Shown one piece after another: positions 1-9,239 of a DNA stretch of 34,264 bases. A model generated the notes under the pieces. The model was not told the DNA's origin and searched no databases. It saw only the letters and a list, made by a program, of their open reading frames with translations. Source of the DNA: a virus. The translations under genes were made by a program, and so were the position numbers. Where the stretch lies: the IMG/VR virus record IMGVR_UViG_3300048125_000056, positions 1 through 34,264 of that record; one strand, given 5' to 3'. The first letter of the stretch is position 1, and each line of letters opens with the position of its first letter.

Positions 1-214
1 GCAGATCTGACCTTTGGTGAACGACTTGTGTTAAATGCACCAAGTCCTCTTTGATATACACTAGCCAACATACCTACAGTTACACCATAACCTAATTTAG
101 ATTTATACTTTTCATTAAATTCATTTGCTTTCTTTTGCAGGGTAGCTCTATCTTTTGCAGATACCTTAGCACCTGTTTTACCTTTGGCATTACCTTTAGC
201 TGTACCTTTTCCTT
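1..214. repeat. Left copy of terminal redundancy (circular permutation)
   Basis: Bases 1-214 match 34051-34264 at 213 of 214 positions. The single difference is A at 87 versus G at 34137. This is the overlap expected when a circular or circularly permuted genome is written as a linear contig. Removing one copy gives a unit of about 34,050 bp. Both copies lie inside the prohead protease gene, whose reading frame continues across the join. Confidence 0.95.
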
Positions 215-1445
215 TAGGGTTTGGGTTAGGAGTTCCTGATGCTGGTGCTTTAGGTGATTTTCTTACACCACCTTTAGGACCTACTTCTGCGTACATACTT
301 TTCTTTACGCATTTACCAGTTTTATCTTTTACAAATCCCTTAGGGCATTTCTGCATATCTTCTTTTATATGTTCTTTACAGGGCATATACCAATCTTTGC
401 CTTCAAAGTTATGTACATGAAATCCTTCACATCCAATATTTTTAGCCATCTCTTCAGCTTTTTCTTTACTAGAATATGCTAATCTATCATCTATAATTGC
501 AAAGTCATCATCTATAACTTGACTTACCAAGTCTATCTCACCTAATTCTTTTAATTTAGATACAGACCATCTTAGACCAGCTTTACCACCCCAAGCATCA
601 TACATTAGTTTACCACATCCATCAGAATATGTTTTAGATACTTCTAGGTCTTTTTTATGTCTAGCTAGAAAGCTTCTCATTCTTTTTATAGTAGAAACAG
701 ATAATGGTGTTTTTTTTGCCAGTTGTGAAGCTCTTCGTTTTCCTACAGCAGTGCCACATGAACCCCAACCATTTTTATCTACATATTCTAATACTCTTTT
801 AGCATTGTTTACTACACCTTGAGGATAGTCACTATAAGATGCAAGTTCTGTTCTTTTAGATTCAATAAAGTCTTTTACCTCTAATAATATTTCTTCTGCT
901 TCAGATTCATCTAGTAATTCTGTACTCATTTCTACTTTATCTGTAAAATATCCTTCTATAGAAAAACCTGAGACTAAACCTGTCTTAACATAGTTTTCCC
1001 AAACATCATCGTTGTTTACTTTCATAGAAACCATCCAAGTTCCTACTGGTAAATCCATGTCGTATTTTTTAGATTTATCATGTACTTCATCTTCTATAAT
1101 CCATGATTCTACTACAGACAAACCATTTAAAGATGCTTGGTGTTCTAGTGTAGATTTATTCTGATTGCCTTTCATAAGAAATAGTTCTGATGCTTTTCTT
1201 ACTGTATCTTCTGAAAAGTATATATAATATTCATCATCTTCTGTTTGACGATATATATTTTTGTTTGGCACTAAAGCAGCACCCATTAGTATTCTCTTTT
1301 CTGAATCTACTTCTGCTAATTGTATTTTATGGTCTTTTGATAAAGCAATAAACTTCTCTTCTATAGCAGGTTTGTCAACTATACTAATAGCTTCTATTCC
1401 TGCAAGTAATGCTTCATCGTCTATTATTAATTCTATAATTCTCAT
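1..1445 (-). CDS. Prohead protease, XkdF-like domain fused to DUF5824-like C-terminus (N-terminal part, split by window edge)
   Basis: This probably matures the capsid by cleaving scaffold and head proteins inside the procapsid. The frame is open from ATG at 1445, through base 1, to the stop at 33924, giving 523 residues. Residues 1-150 look like the XkdF serine-protease family: an early SIVDKPAIEEKF block and, near residue 145, KTGLVSGFSIEGYF. A second conserved phage block follows around residues 190-260 (GWGSCGTAVGKRRASQLA; MYDAWGGKAGLRW). A Cys/His-rich stretch comes next (GCEGFHVHNFEGKDWYMPC), then a low-complexity Lys/Gly/Pro linker, then a DUF5824-like end. The start overlaps the tape-measure stop as ATGA. 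The domain names are my recognition; the open frame I checked by translation. Confidence 0.8.
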   Translation of the reverse strand, partial: MRIIELIIDDEALLAGIEAISIVDKPAIEEKFIALSKDHKIQLAEVDSEKRILMGAALVPNKNIYRQTEDDEYYIYFSEDTVRKASELFLMKGNQNKSTLEHQASLNGLSVVESWIIEDEVHDKSKKYDMDLPVGTWMVSMKVNNDDVWENYVKTGLVSGFSIEGYFTDKVEMSTELLDESEAEEILLEVKDFIESKRTELASYSDYPQGVVNNAKRVLEYVDKNGWGSCGTAVGKRRASQLAKKTPLSVSTIKRMRSFLARHKKDLEVSKTYSDGCGKLMYDAWGGKAGLRWSVSKLKELGEIDLVSQVIDDDFAIIDDRLAYSSKEKAEEMAKNIGCEGFHVHNFEGKDWYMPCKEHIKEDMQKCPKGFVKDKTGKCVKKSMYAEVGPKGGVRKSPKAPASGTPNPNPKGKGTAKGNAKGKTGAKVSAKDRATLQKKANEFNEKYKSKLGYGVTVGMLASVYQRGLGAFNTSRSPKVRS

Positions 1446-3217
1446 ATTCCTGCTGTGTTTGTTATATTTCTATCTAATTCTTGTTGTGAAGATATCTCTT
1501 TACCTACTACAAAAGCTTTTAATGGTTTGTTCTGCTGTGAAGAAACAAGTCTTCCTAACTGAGATACTTGAGATGCACCAACCACATTAAAGTCAGGTGC
1601 TTCTACAGTAGATCCTGAGCCAATAGAACCGCCCCTCATTCTAGGGTTGGTAGGGTCTGTACCAATAATATTTCTTACTTGAGCAAATCCAATTAAAGCT
1701 TGAGTGGCTGCATAAATTCCACTTAAAGGTGGTGAATTTTCAGCTATAGCTTTTGTTATACCTTGATATGTGTTAAATAAAGCTTGTGCTATAGCAACTG
1801 TTTTGCCTACTTTACTTTGTTCTCCAGCAGCCTGTATAAATGCTGATGCTAAATCTTGTAAAGCTTCTTTTTTCTCTACAAGCAGAAGTTTATCATAATA
1901 CTTGTTCACCTGTAGTTTTGAATCCTGCTTGTATTTTTCGTCAGCAATAATGCTTTCAATTTCAGCTAACCTTTGTTTCCTAGCCAATTCTATTCTACCA
2001 CCTATAGTTGTTAATTCTCTTACCTCTAAATCTTCATTCTTTTTAAAATATTCCTCTCTTATTTTACCCAGTTGTCTAATAGCTTCTATATGTTTTTGTA
2101 TCTGTTCTATTTGTTGCTTAGTGACAGAATCAAATTCTTTTTTAGTTACTATATTTTTCTCTTCTGATAAATTTAAGTTTTCTATTTCATCGTATACCTT
2201 TTTTAATTCATCTATATATTGTTGGTTGGTTTTATTAACACCATCTTGTATTTCTTTTACTTTTACTATGGTTTTCTGTCTTCTTTTCTCTGTTTGTTCT
2301 GTACCATCTACCGCTTTATTATATTTGTCAAATAATTCTGTACCTATCTTTAAAGAAGGGAAGAACATGGCGGTAAGTGGATTGTTAACAATTAACTTAA
2401 AGAAGTTAACTACCTTTTCTGATACTTTACTAAAAAATTCACCAATAGGCTTTAACAATGTTTTAAGTAACGTAAAGAATTTATTTATACCTGAGCTTTC
2501 TTTTTGTCTTATTTTTTGTATTTCTATAAGTGCCTTTTTGTTATTTTCATCTATAAGTGACAATATAGCTTTAGCTTTAGCTTCAAGCATAGCTAATTTT
2601 ATGGCTTTTTCTATTTGTTCATTCGAGTCTTTACTTAATTGATTGTTTGCATCAAGTTCAATGTTTTGTAAGCCAGTTACCTTTTTAAGTCTATCTACAA
2701 GTTTTGTTCTTTGTTCATATGAACCATTACCGTTGTCAATAGCACCTTGTAAAGCTCTTATATTTATTTCTGTCTGTTTAAATGAAGCCTGTGCTTCTAT
2801 CAGTGCATCTTTTAGTTTTCTTGTTGCATTTGCAGCGCCACCAAATGCTTTCATAATTCTAGGTAAAAATGTAATCAGTAATTGTATGCCAATTAAAAAC
2901 AAGTTCTGAACTTTAAGTAGGTTTTTAATAGATGCAGCATATGATCCTGAAGCATCTTTTGACATCCTAAATAAATTTACTAATTGACCTAAGTTGTTTG
3001 CCATAGCTGTAAAACCAAAACTTGCATCTGAAGCAAGTCTACTTGTTTCCATAAGTATTGCATTATCAATACCTGCATTTGCATTTGGGTCTTTACCTTT
3101 TTTCTGTACTCTGTTAACAGATCGTTCTAACTTGTTAAAGCTTTCTTTAACTTTGTTTACGTTCCTTGTAGCACCACCACCATCTACCAGTATTCTAACT
3201 AGAACTTCTTGTGCCAT
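1442..3217 (-). CDS. Tail tape-measure protein (591 aa)
   Basis: This sets tail length and is threaded through the tail tube. It starts with MAQEVLVRILVDGGGATRNV and has long Lys/Glu/Gln-rich helical, coiled-coil-prone stretches. Hydrophobic segments lie near residues 95-125 (KVQNLFLIGIQLLITFLPRI) and again around 245-285. The C-terminal third contains KTVAIAQALFNTYQGITKAI, a block common near the end of tape measures. At 591 residues it is short for a tape measure. The usual 1.5 Å per residue rule would suggest a tail of roughly 90 nm (inference). It overlaps the 52-aa gene upstream and is coupled by ATGA to the protease downstream. Confidence 0.85.
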   Translation of the reverse strand: MAQEVLVRILVDGGGATRNVNKVKESFNKLERSVNRVQKKGKDPNANAGIDNAILMETSRLASDASFGFTAMANNLGQLVNLFRMSKDASGSYAASIKNLLKVQNLFLIGIQLLITFLPRIMKAFGGAANATRKLKDALIEAQASFKQTEINIRALQGAIDNGNGSYEQRTKLVDRLKKVTGLQNIELDANNQLSKDSNEQIEKAIKLAMLEAKAKAILSLIDENNKKALIEIQKIRQKESSGINKFFTLLKTLLKPIGEFFSKVSEKVVNFFKLIVNNPLTAMFFPSLKIGTELFDKYNKAVDGTEQTEKRRQKTIVKVKEIQDGVNKTNQQYIDELKKVYDEIENLNLSEEKNIVTKKEFDSVTKQQIEQIQKHIEAIRQLGKIREEYFKKNEDLEVRELTTIGGRIELARKQRLAEIESIIADEKYKQDSKLQVNKYYDKLLLVEKKEALQDLASAFIQAAGEQSKVGKTVAIAQALFNTYQGITKAIAENSPPLSGIYAATQALIGFAQVRNIIGTDPTNPRMRGGSIGSGSTVEAPDFNVVGASQVSQLGRLVSSQQNKPLKAFVVGKEISSQQELDRNITNTAGI

Positions 3218-3353
3218 ATCTTATTCTTTTTAGTGTTTGCTTTAATTCTTTAATATCGCTTACAGCTTTATATTTACCTTTAGCGATGTCAACATCTTCT
3301 GATATGCCATACCAATCATCTGCATTCAATAATTCTAATATATTTCTTATCAT
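3195..3353 (-). CDS. Small hypothetical protein between tail-tip protein and tape measure (52 aa)
   Basis: This short ORF begins MIRNILELLNADDWYG and ends with a basic helix. Its start overlaps the stop of the 763-aa tail protein as ATGA, and its last 23 bases overlap the tape-measure start. It fills an otherwise empty 130-bp gap and keeps the coupling seen throughout the tail operon, which argues that it is real. Just upstream of the tape measure is where tail assembly chaperones often sit, but there is no sequence evidence for that role. Confidence 0.6.
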   Translation of the reverse strand: MIRNILELLNADDWYGISEDVDIAKGKYKAVSDIKELKQTLKRIRYGTRSSS

Positions 3354-5641
3354 ACTATTTCTCCTTCAAATAGGTTTAATAATTCTAATGTACTTTTACC
3401 AGTTCTTATGTCTGTAGTTATAGAATTTATTCTATAAATATTATCCTGAAATTTAAGCTGATCATTTAATTTATATCTGATTATCACGTTTGGCGGCAGA
3501 TATGCAGTAAATTTAACAACCTTCTTCAAAGGATTAAATACAGATCTAATATAACTACTATAAAACTTTTTAAATAACGAATTATTTGCCAACTGTTGCT
3601 CATCTCCTTGCTCAAAACCAGTTCCTGCAGTGTTTAGCAGACTATTGTAATCCGTTAATTCGAATTCATCTACCTCTGAGTCAAAGTTTATCATGAAATC
3701 AGGTGCTGCCGTTATAACACTTGAACCATCTTTAGTCGGTGGCTCATTAGCATTTGATGGTCTCCAGTAAGTTGAAATAGCATCTTCAGATCCACTAATC
3801 CAATTTATATAGTGATTGGCACTTGATATAGTTTGATATATGCCATAAAACAATAACGGCTTTATATTCTTTGAACTATAATTTCCTGTATCTTCATTAA
3901 AATTACCACCAGCAGCATAACCCCACTGAATTTCTGTTTGAGTTTGATTGTCTCCTAAATCTAATAAATGCTCATACTTTAAATGTGAAAAAGGTAATTG
4001 TACATCATACTTTTTACCAAAATCTGTATATCCTTCAGGAGTATATTCTGCATTACCAAAAATCTTATTATGTGTAACAAAGTGATTCTCCATTAGAATA
4101 GTATCTGTCTCTTCAAACTTAAAATGTATTGTAGTGAAAGGCAGAGTTGCGGAAACTGTATGTTGAGATATGTCAACGTAATCTTGTATGTCTATTGTGC
4201 CGCCTGTAGGATTGTTTACCGCATCAGCATAAAAAGAATCTAACGTCATGACTTTTATTTTACCAAAATCTGTATCAGATTCGTCATCCTCATAAAAAGC
4301 TACAAGGTTAAACATTTTAAATATACCTGATAAAAAGTCAATAATTTTCATGTCAGGCAAATGATCTCTAATAATTATTTTACTTGTAGTAGTATACGTT
4401 CCACCGCTATTTGCTGCTGCAAAAGTTGGTGAATAACCTGTAAATCTAAACAGTGCGACTTTAGCACTGAATTCAGCAGTAAATACAATACCTACATATG
4501 TTTCTACTACAAACCTTACCTTGTAAAGTCTAGGGTCTCTATTATGACAGAAGGTTTTGTTGAATTTTAATGTTTGTGTGCCTATACCTGATATTTCAGC
4601 TAGTGTATCTCCTGACACATCATCTATTGCTTTTATAGTATAATTCTTTTCTGTTTGCCCTACAGATGGTGTTATTTTAAGTTCCATAACAAAATAACCC
4701 TTTTTACAAGCACCTGAGAATATATGTTTTTTCATTTCAAAGTCTACTGTATGGTTGCTAGATACGGTAGGATTGGTTGTGAACTTATCGTCTGTAATAC
4801 TTATAGCAGGTAGATTTGTGATGTCTATAGTTTGTATTTCTTTCCCTTGAAATTCATAATCTATAATATCACCTGATGCAGAGCTTAACCACATAAATAA
4901 ATTAGTAAATGCTTCAGTACCAAAAAAGTCTCTTGTAAATACTATACCATATTTACCTTCTATAGCCTCAATAATATGTGAGCATTTTATAGCAGGCTTT
5001 AAGTCAGTAAAAGCCAAACCTCTTGTTGCATCTGTGCCTACACTAATTAAATTACCTGAATAGTTGCTAGGATCACTTGAGCCTAGAGAAGAGTCAAAAA
5101 ACAATCTTTTGGTCGGTGTAATAAGTGGATATATCACAGAACTATGTACACCTATGCCTGTGTTAAAACCACCCTTGACTGTAGCAGCATCATAAGTATG
5201 GTCATACAGTGTTAGTTGGTTAGATTTTCCTGCCTCTGTTAAGGCATCTAATTTATCTTCTTTTATTATATCTTTTAACTGTACTGTATTGCCAAAAAAG
5301 GTGATATTATAACTTGATGGTCTATTGTGATTCATGGTAACTGAATTGACCTGTATAAATCCTCTTCTAAATAAAAGAAAGTTTATGAATATTTTTGCAG
5401 CTTTTTTAGTTCTAGTATCAAATCCACCTTGAGTTATGTGTGGCGAATAAAAATGCCCAAATGTTTTATTGTTATCGTCTGATGCAGGAACAGTAAATGA
5501 TTGACTAAAATCTGTAAATACTTTACCAACATCTTTTAAATCTTGCAGGGTAGATGTTATTTCTATAGTTTCATCTCCGTACAAGTCTATTTTTCTGTCT
5601 TTATCGCTTGTATCTTGTATGTATAATTGTACTTCTGTCAT
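3350..5641 (-). CDS. Large tail-tip/baseplate-like structural protein (763 aa)
   Basis: The N-terminus (MTEVQLYIQDTSDKDRKIDL, then FTDFSQSFTVPASDDNNKTF) is a pattern I associate with large uncharacterised tail proteins of Bacteroidota phages. The rest is beta-rich with few charged helices. It lies immediately upstream of the tape measure in the transcription order, after two other beta-rich tail proteins. Distal tail, hub or baseplate protein is a positional inference. It starts on the last base of the upstream stop (TAATG) and ends in an ATGA overlap with the 52-aa gene. No catalytic motif is visible. Confidence 0.65.
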   Translation of the reverse strand: MTEVQLYIQDTSDKDRKIDLYGDETIEITSTLQDLKDVGKVFTDFSQSFTVPASDDNNKTFGHFYSPHITQGGFDTRTKKAAKIFINFLLFRRGFIQVNSVTMNHNRPSSYNITFFGNTVQLKDIIKEDKLDALTEAGKSNQLTLYDHTYDAATVKGGFNTGIGVHSSVIYPLITPTKRLFFDSSLGSSDPSNYSGNLISVGTDATRGLAFTDLKPAIKCSHIIEAIEGKYGIVFTRDFFGTEAFTNLFMWLSSASGDIIDYEFQGKEIQTIDITNLPAISITDDKFTTNPTVSSNHTVDFEMKKHIFSGACKKGYFVMELKITPSVGQTEKNYTIKAIDDVSGDTLAEISGIGTQTLKFNKTFCHNRDPRLYKVRFVVETYVGIVFTAEFSAKVALFRFTGYSPTFAAANSGGTYTTTSKIIIRDHLPDMKIIDFLSGIFKMFNLVAFYEDDESDTDFGKIKVMTLDSFYADAVNNPTGGTIDIQDYVDISQHTVSATLPFTTIHFKFEETDTILMENHFVTHNKIFGNAEYTPEGYTDFGKKYDVQLPFSHLKYEHLLDLGDNQTQTEIQWGYAAGGNFNEDTGNYSSKNIKPLLFYGIYQTISSANHYINWISGSEDAISTYWRPSNANEPPTKDGSSVITAAPDFMINFDSEVDEFELTDYNSLLNTAGTGFEQGDEQQLANNSLFKKFYSSYIRSVFNPLKKVVKFTAYLPPNVIIRYKLNDQLKFQDNIYRINSITTDIRTGKSTLELLNLFEGEIV

Positions 5642-6765
5642 TACCTAATACTTTGTACAAATTCAGAATCTGCTTCAAATTCTAAAGCATAGTTGATAAG
5701 CTTGTCATCTTTTCTAGTTAAAAAGTTTACATTATCAGATACAACTTTAACAGGCACTGCTAACGCAGAGGTTTGATCAGATGGACTTAATCTATTTGTA
5801 TCATGTATGTAAACATATTCTGAAACTAATATTTCCTTAATAACTTGATTGTGACTTGGGTGTATAAAGCCAGTATTCATTGTAAATCTTTCTCTGCCTT
5901 GATTTTCAATATATCTTGTTTGGTGTAGAGATGGATTGTAGGTTGTGGGGTTTGTTTCTATTTGTATAATTGATTTTTTATAATCTGTTCTATTTGTGTT
6001 AATACCATCTCTTTTAAGTGCAAAGAAATACATGCTTTGTATTACACCAAATTTATTTAGAAATGACAATTTATGTGGCAAGTTTTTACATTCGTCAATA
6101 CACTGGATATTTATAGTTCTAGTTGTGCCATCAGCTCTAGTGATTGTGACTTTATTTGCATTCACTGGTATAGAACTTGTATTTACAGATTTGTTGGAAC
6201 TAGAACTAAGAGATGCTGTCTTATCAATTTTAATGTCAACAGGAGGATTTAATCTAACTTCTTGTGCTATTGTAAAAGGAACTGCACTACCAGTAGTATT
6301 TAGTTTTAATTGTGTTGTATCTTGAAAATACACTACCTTAGTTACACCATCAGTTCCTTGCTGATAGAATGGTACAATAATTTCTGAACCACAAAGATTG
6401 TTGATTACAGAATTAGATATCATAAAATCTTTTGATAGCTCAGGATTTATGTTGTCATTTAACTGACCGTAACCTCTAAATGCTATAGCTTTTTGTTTTA
6501 TCTTTTCACTATCACTATCTGTGGTATCATCATCATATGTTCTTGTAATTTCCCATTCTACATTTTTTGTTTGTTTTATATTTCTGTAATTACCATCAAA
6601 CTCAACTTCAACATAATCTTTTACTAATTCTGCTATCTCAAAAACTATAGTAGTCTGATAAACAAGTTTGGTTTTAGTTATAGTATAGGTAGGTGTACTA
6701 GGTCTTTTCAGTATATCCCCACTCCATATATATAACTTTAATTCTGCTGAAGATAATTTAGCCAT
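5641..6765 (-). CDS. Tail structural protein (374 aa), function unassigned
   Basis: The product begins MAKLSSAELKLYIWSGDILK and is rich in Thr, Asn, Ile and Val, with predicted beta structure. Near residue 215 it has a short Cys pair (QCIDEC). It sits between a 484-aa and a 763-aa beta-rich protein in one coupled series (2 bp gap upstream, 1-base TAATG overlap downstream). That makes a tail-tip or baseplate component likely. I recognise the general type from Bacteroidota siphophages but cannot name a family. Confidence 0.55.
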   Translation of the reverse strand: MAKLSSAELKLYIWSGDILKRPSTPTYTITKTKLVYQTTIVFEIAELVKDYVEVEFDGNYRNIKQTKNVEWEITRTYDDDTTDSDSEKIKQKAIAFRGYGQLNDNINPELSKDFMISNSVINNLCGSEIIVPFYQQGTDGVTKVVYFQDTTQLKLNTTGSAVPFTIAQEVRLNPPVDIKIDKTASLSSSSNKSVNTSSIPVNANKVTITRADGTTRTINIQCIDECKNLPHKLSFLNKFGVIQSMYFFALKRDGINTNRTDYKKSIIQIETNPTTYNPSLHQTRYIENQGRERFTMNTGFIHPSHNQVIKEILVSEYVYIHDTNRLSPSDQTSALAVPVKVVSDNVNFLTRKDDKLINYALEFEADSEFVQSIR

Positions 6766-6767
6766 GT

Positions 6768-8222
6768 TTATGTTGTTAATGATTTTAATTCTACACTTGC
6801 TTCGCTTTCAGGGTCTATGTCAGGAAATAAACCTGATTCTTCTACTTGTGGATGGACTATTTTTGCATGTTCAATACTTAATGCATCGTTAAATGATAGC
6901 TCTGTTTCATTACTACCTTTGAATATAAAAGTTAGTTTAGAATCAGCACCTCTTAAAACACCTCTGCATATTAACGCTTGTACAGGTTCACCTGTAAAAC
7001 CACCATTAGACTGTGATCTTGTGTTTTGTATGTAATCACCATCAGCAACTCCATCACCACTGTCTACAATGTTTTTTTTAGGATGTCTTGTTACTGTTAT
7101 AATAAAAGGCATTTTATCTTGAAAAGATTCATTGTACGATAAGTCAGGTGGTAATTCGACTGTTATTTTATTATAATCTGTTTTATTTAAAAAGTCATCT
7201 CCTTTGTATTGGGCAGAGCAAGCAGTTCCAGTACCTCTGTTAAGTGTGGTGGTTTTTAGATTACTGAAATCCTGAAGACCTAAAAAAGAACTATCACTGA
7301 AAAATTGTTTATTTTCTTGACTCATTCTAGTTGTTGCATTAGCATCTCTCATTCTTTTATAAGCAGATACACCATCACCATTTGCACCTGAAGTAGTAGA
7401 AGCTGCTACAAACCTTCTAGTTGTACCTCTAGCAGTTAGTGAATAATTATTTGCATTTCTTACCTCAGTAAATAACACACTGTTGTCTTCATTAGAGATA
7501 ATAGTACTATCAGTCATTGTGTATGTTTTGCCATTTCCACCAATTAAAGTATCGTTTACTTTTACCGTAGCTCTAAATCTGTTTTTGTAGTTAAAAAGTG
7601 GATCTGGTAACATAGAATGGAAACTTACTATGGTGACAAAACCAGCAGAACTAGAAACTGTAGATACAGCAGGACAGCTTAATGTTAATGTCAAGTCAGG
7701 ATCTGTCGCATCAGGTATTAAAGGTAAATTTAACTCTAATTGTATGTCGTTTTCATCGGAAGATGATACTTGTGCGTTTACAGATACACCATTAGGATTT
7801 GCTTGTGTTGATGACAAGTTACCTGCTGTACCACCAACATTAGTCCATTCTGTAGCGAATTCATCAAGTCCTGCTTCCTGAAAGCTTTGACTTGCTAGAC
7901 TACTAGCTTTACCTATTCTGTATTTTATAGGTGTAATAATATTTGCGATAACTACACCAAATGTACCACTTTGTCTACCAACAGCAGAAATGTCGTAAGT
8001 TATGCTACCTGCAAAAAGACCAAGTGATGAGGTTGTGCCACAAATTAATTTTCTATTGTCTTTTGTCTCAGAAACAGTACCATCATCACCTTCATCTACA
8101 ATACATTCACCATTTTCGTCTCTTTCACAATCTTCACCATCAACTACTTTATCTTTCTTCCTAGATACAGTAATATAGTACGGAGATCTTACATTAAGTT
8201 TTTTTATATTAAATTCACTCAT
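6768..8222 (-). CDS. Tail-associated structural protein (484 aa), function unassigned
   Basis: The protein starts MSEFNIKKLNVRSPYYITVS. An acidic, Cys-containing insert follows around residues 27-53 (GEDCERDENGECIVDEGDDG). The remainder is a long beta-rich body full of Ser, Thr and Asn. The repeated phrases PYYITVSRKKDKVVDGED near the N-terminus and PFIITVTRHPKKNIVDSGD near residue 370 suggest two related modules. It follows the neck genes and precedes two further tail proteins with almost no gap. The acidic insert could bind metal ions, but that is a guess. Confidence 0.55.
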   Translation of the reverse strand: MSEFNIKKLNVRSPYYITVSRKKDKVVDGEDCERDENGECIVDEGDDGTVSETKDNRKLICGTTSSLGLFAGSITYDISAVGRQSGTFGVVIANIITPIKYRIGKASSLASQSFQEAGLDEFATEWTNVGGTAGNLSSTQANPNGVSVNAQVSSSDENDIQLELNLPLIPDATDPDLTLTLSCPAVSTVSSSAGFVTIVSFHSMLPDPLFNYKNRFRATVKVNDTLIGGNGKTYTMTDSTIISNEDNSVLFTEVRNANNYSLTARGTTRRFVAASTTSGANGDGVSAYKRMRDANATTRMSQENKQFFSDSSFLGLQDFSNLKTTTLNRGTGTACSAQYKGDDFLNKTDYNKITVELPPDLSYNESFQDKMPFIITVTRHPKKNIVDSGDGVADGDYIQNTRSQSNGGFTGEPVQALICRGVLRGADSKLTFIFKGSNETELSFNDALSIEHAKIVHPQVEESGLFPDIDPESEASVELKSLTT

Positions 8223-8741
8223 CTATACAAATTTTACAGTTTTATCATTCATATTAAACCCTGCCTTAATTAATATTTCATTTATATTTAATTCTACATC
8301 TTGAACTATAGGCGCAATAACTTTTAGATTTTTCATATCTTGTTTTATAGCTTGTTGTATAAATGGTAATTTATTTACACCTTTTATCTTAATCTTAGAT
8401 GCTATAGTTTCAGCTATTTTTTTTACTGCTGGTAGCTCAGGAGACTGATTTGCATAAGCTATTGGTTTCTTAACTAACCATTTAGCTATATCATGTACTT
8501 GTACTGTCTTTTTTCTACCCTTTTCTATATCCATTAAATATTTGTTACCAACAATATCTATGTTTAATGCATTTAACTTTTCTTTAGTTATCATGTTTTT
8601 CAATGACTTCTTTGCTGCACCAGTATATGTGATTTTAGATCTATCCTGTCTTTCTCTATCTAATTCAATCTTCAATAGTCTTATTAGTCTTTTGGCATAA
8701 TTTTTCATATATGCTTTTGTATTTTTTATTTTTATTGACAT
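8223..8741 (-). CDS. Neck/tail-completion protein (172 aa)
   Basis: A basic, helical protein that starts MSIKIKNTKAYMKNYAKRLI. It contains a stretch (KYLMDIEKGRKKTVQVHDIA, then WLVKKP) resembling head-closure or HK97 gp10-like tail-completion proteins in phages of this group. It overlaps the preceding gene by 10 bp and directly precedes the tail proteins. That fits a role in joining the head to the tail or terminating the tail tube. The family assignment rests on pattern and position only. Confidence 0.6.
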   Translation of the reverse strand: MSIKIKNTKAYMKNYAKRLIRLLKIELDRERQDRSKITYTGAAKKSLKNMITKEKLNALNIDIVGNKYLMDIEKGRKKTVQVHDIAKWLVKKPIAYANQSPELPAVKKIAETIASKIKIKGVNKLPFIQQAIKQDMKNLKVIAPIVQDVELNINEILIKAGFNMNDKTVKFV

Positions 8742-9223
8742 TCTGTTCCGTCTCTATTTATTAGTGCCATGTCATTGTTAGGCATACGTAAGGATAAATT
8801 CATACTCCATCCTGATACCTTATTTTCAAACTTATCTTCAAATAATTCTGCCATAGGATCAGAATTAAGGTGAACTAAATCATCGTACAACTGTCCTCTT
8901 CTTACAGCAGATTGTAAACCATTTACTACAGTAAGTAATGTATTGTGTATATCGTGTTTGTTATCTAAACCTAAATGTGGTTTTGCTTTACTTTGCTTGT
9001 CATCTTTATCTTCATCTACTAAATCCATTACTACAACATTCAAAGCTAAATTCATAACATGTTCTTCAAACGTCATTGACTGAATTGTTATATGTGCCAA
9101 TGGGTAAATACTTTGTTTTGATAAATCAACCTCTAATAAATCACCAAAGGTAACGGTGTTAATAGAAGCACTACCACTTAGGTAAGTATGTAATTTATCA
9201 ATAATGTCGTAATAACTTTTCAT
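8732..9223 (-). CDS. Tail terminator/neck protein (163 aa)
   Basis: The layout resembles tail terminator or neck proteins that are usually 130-170 residues long. An N-terminal helix (MKSYYDIIDKLHTYLSG) is followed by beta strands (YPLAHITIQSMTFEEHVMNL). A central acidic/Lys segment (DLVDEDKDDKQSKAK) comes before a second helical half. The start codon forms an ATGA overlap with the end of the minus-one extension of the upstream gene, and the gene overlaps the downstream neck gene by 10 bp. Confidence 0.6.
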   Translation of the reverse strand: MKSYYDIIDKLHTYLSGSASINTVTFGDLLEVDLSKQSIYPLAHITIQSMTFEEHVMNLALNVVVMDLVDEDKDDKQSKAKPHLGLDNKHDIHNTLLTVVNGLQSAVRRGQLYDDLVHLNSDPMAELFEDKFENKVSGWSMNLSLRMPNNDMALINRDGTECQ

Positions 9224-9239
9224 TTAAACTTCTGTTTCA

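Noticed and set aside
184-420. Plus-strand ORF of 78 aa near the left end
   Set aside because: It lies opposite the protease gene, is Pro/Leu/Phe-rich as an artefact of the Lys/Gly-rich linker, and no plus-strand promoter is visible.
1902-2642. Plus-strand ORF of 246 aa opposite the tape measure
   Set aside because: Its Ser/Cys/Phe/Leu-rich composition is typical of a shadow of a Lys/Glu-rich coding strand. The minus-strand tape measure explains the region fully.
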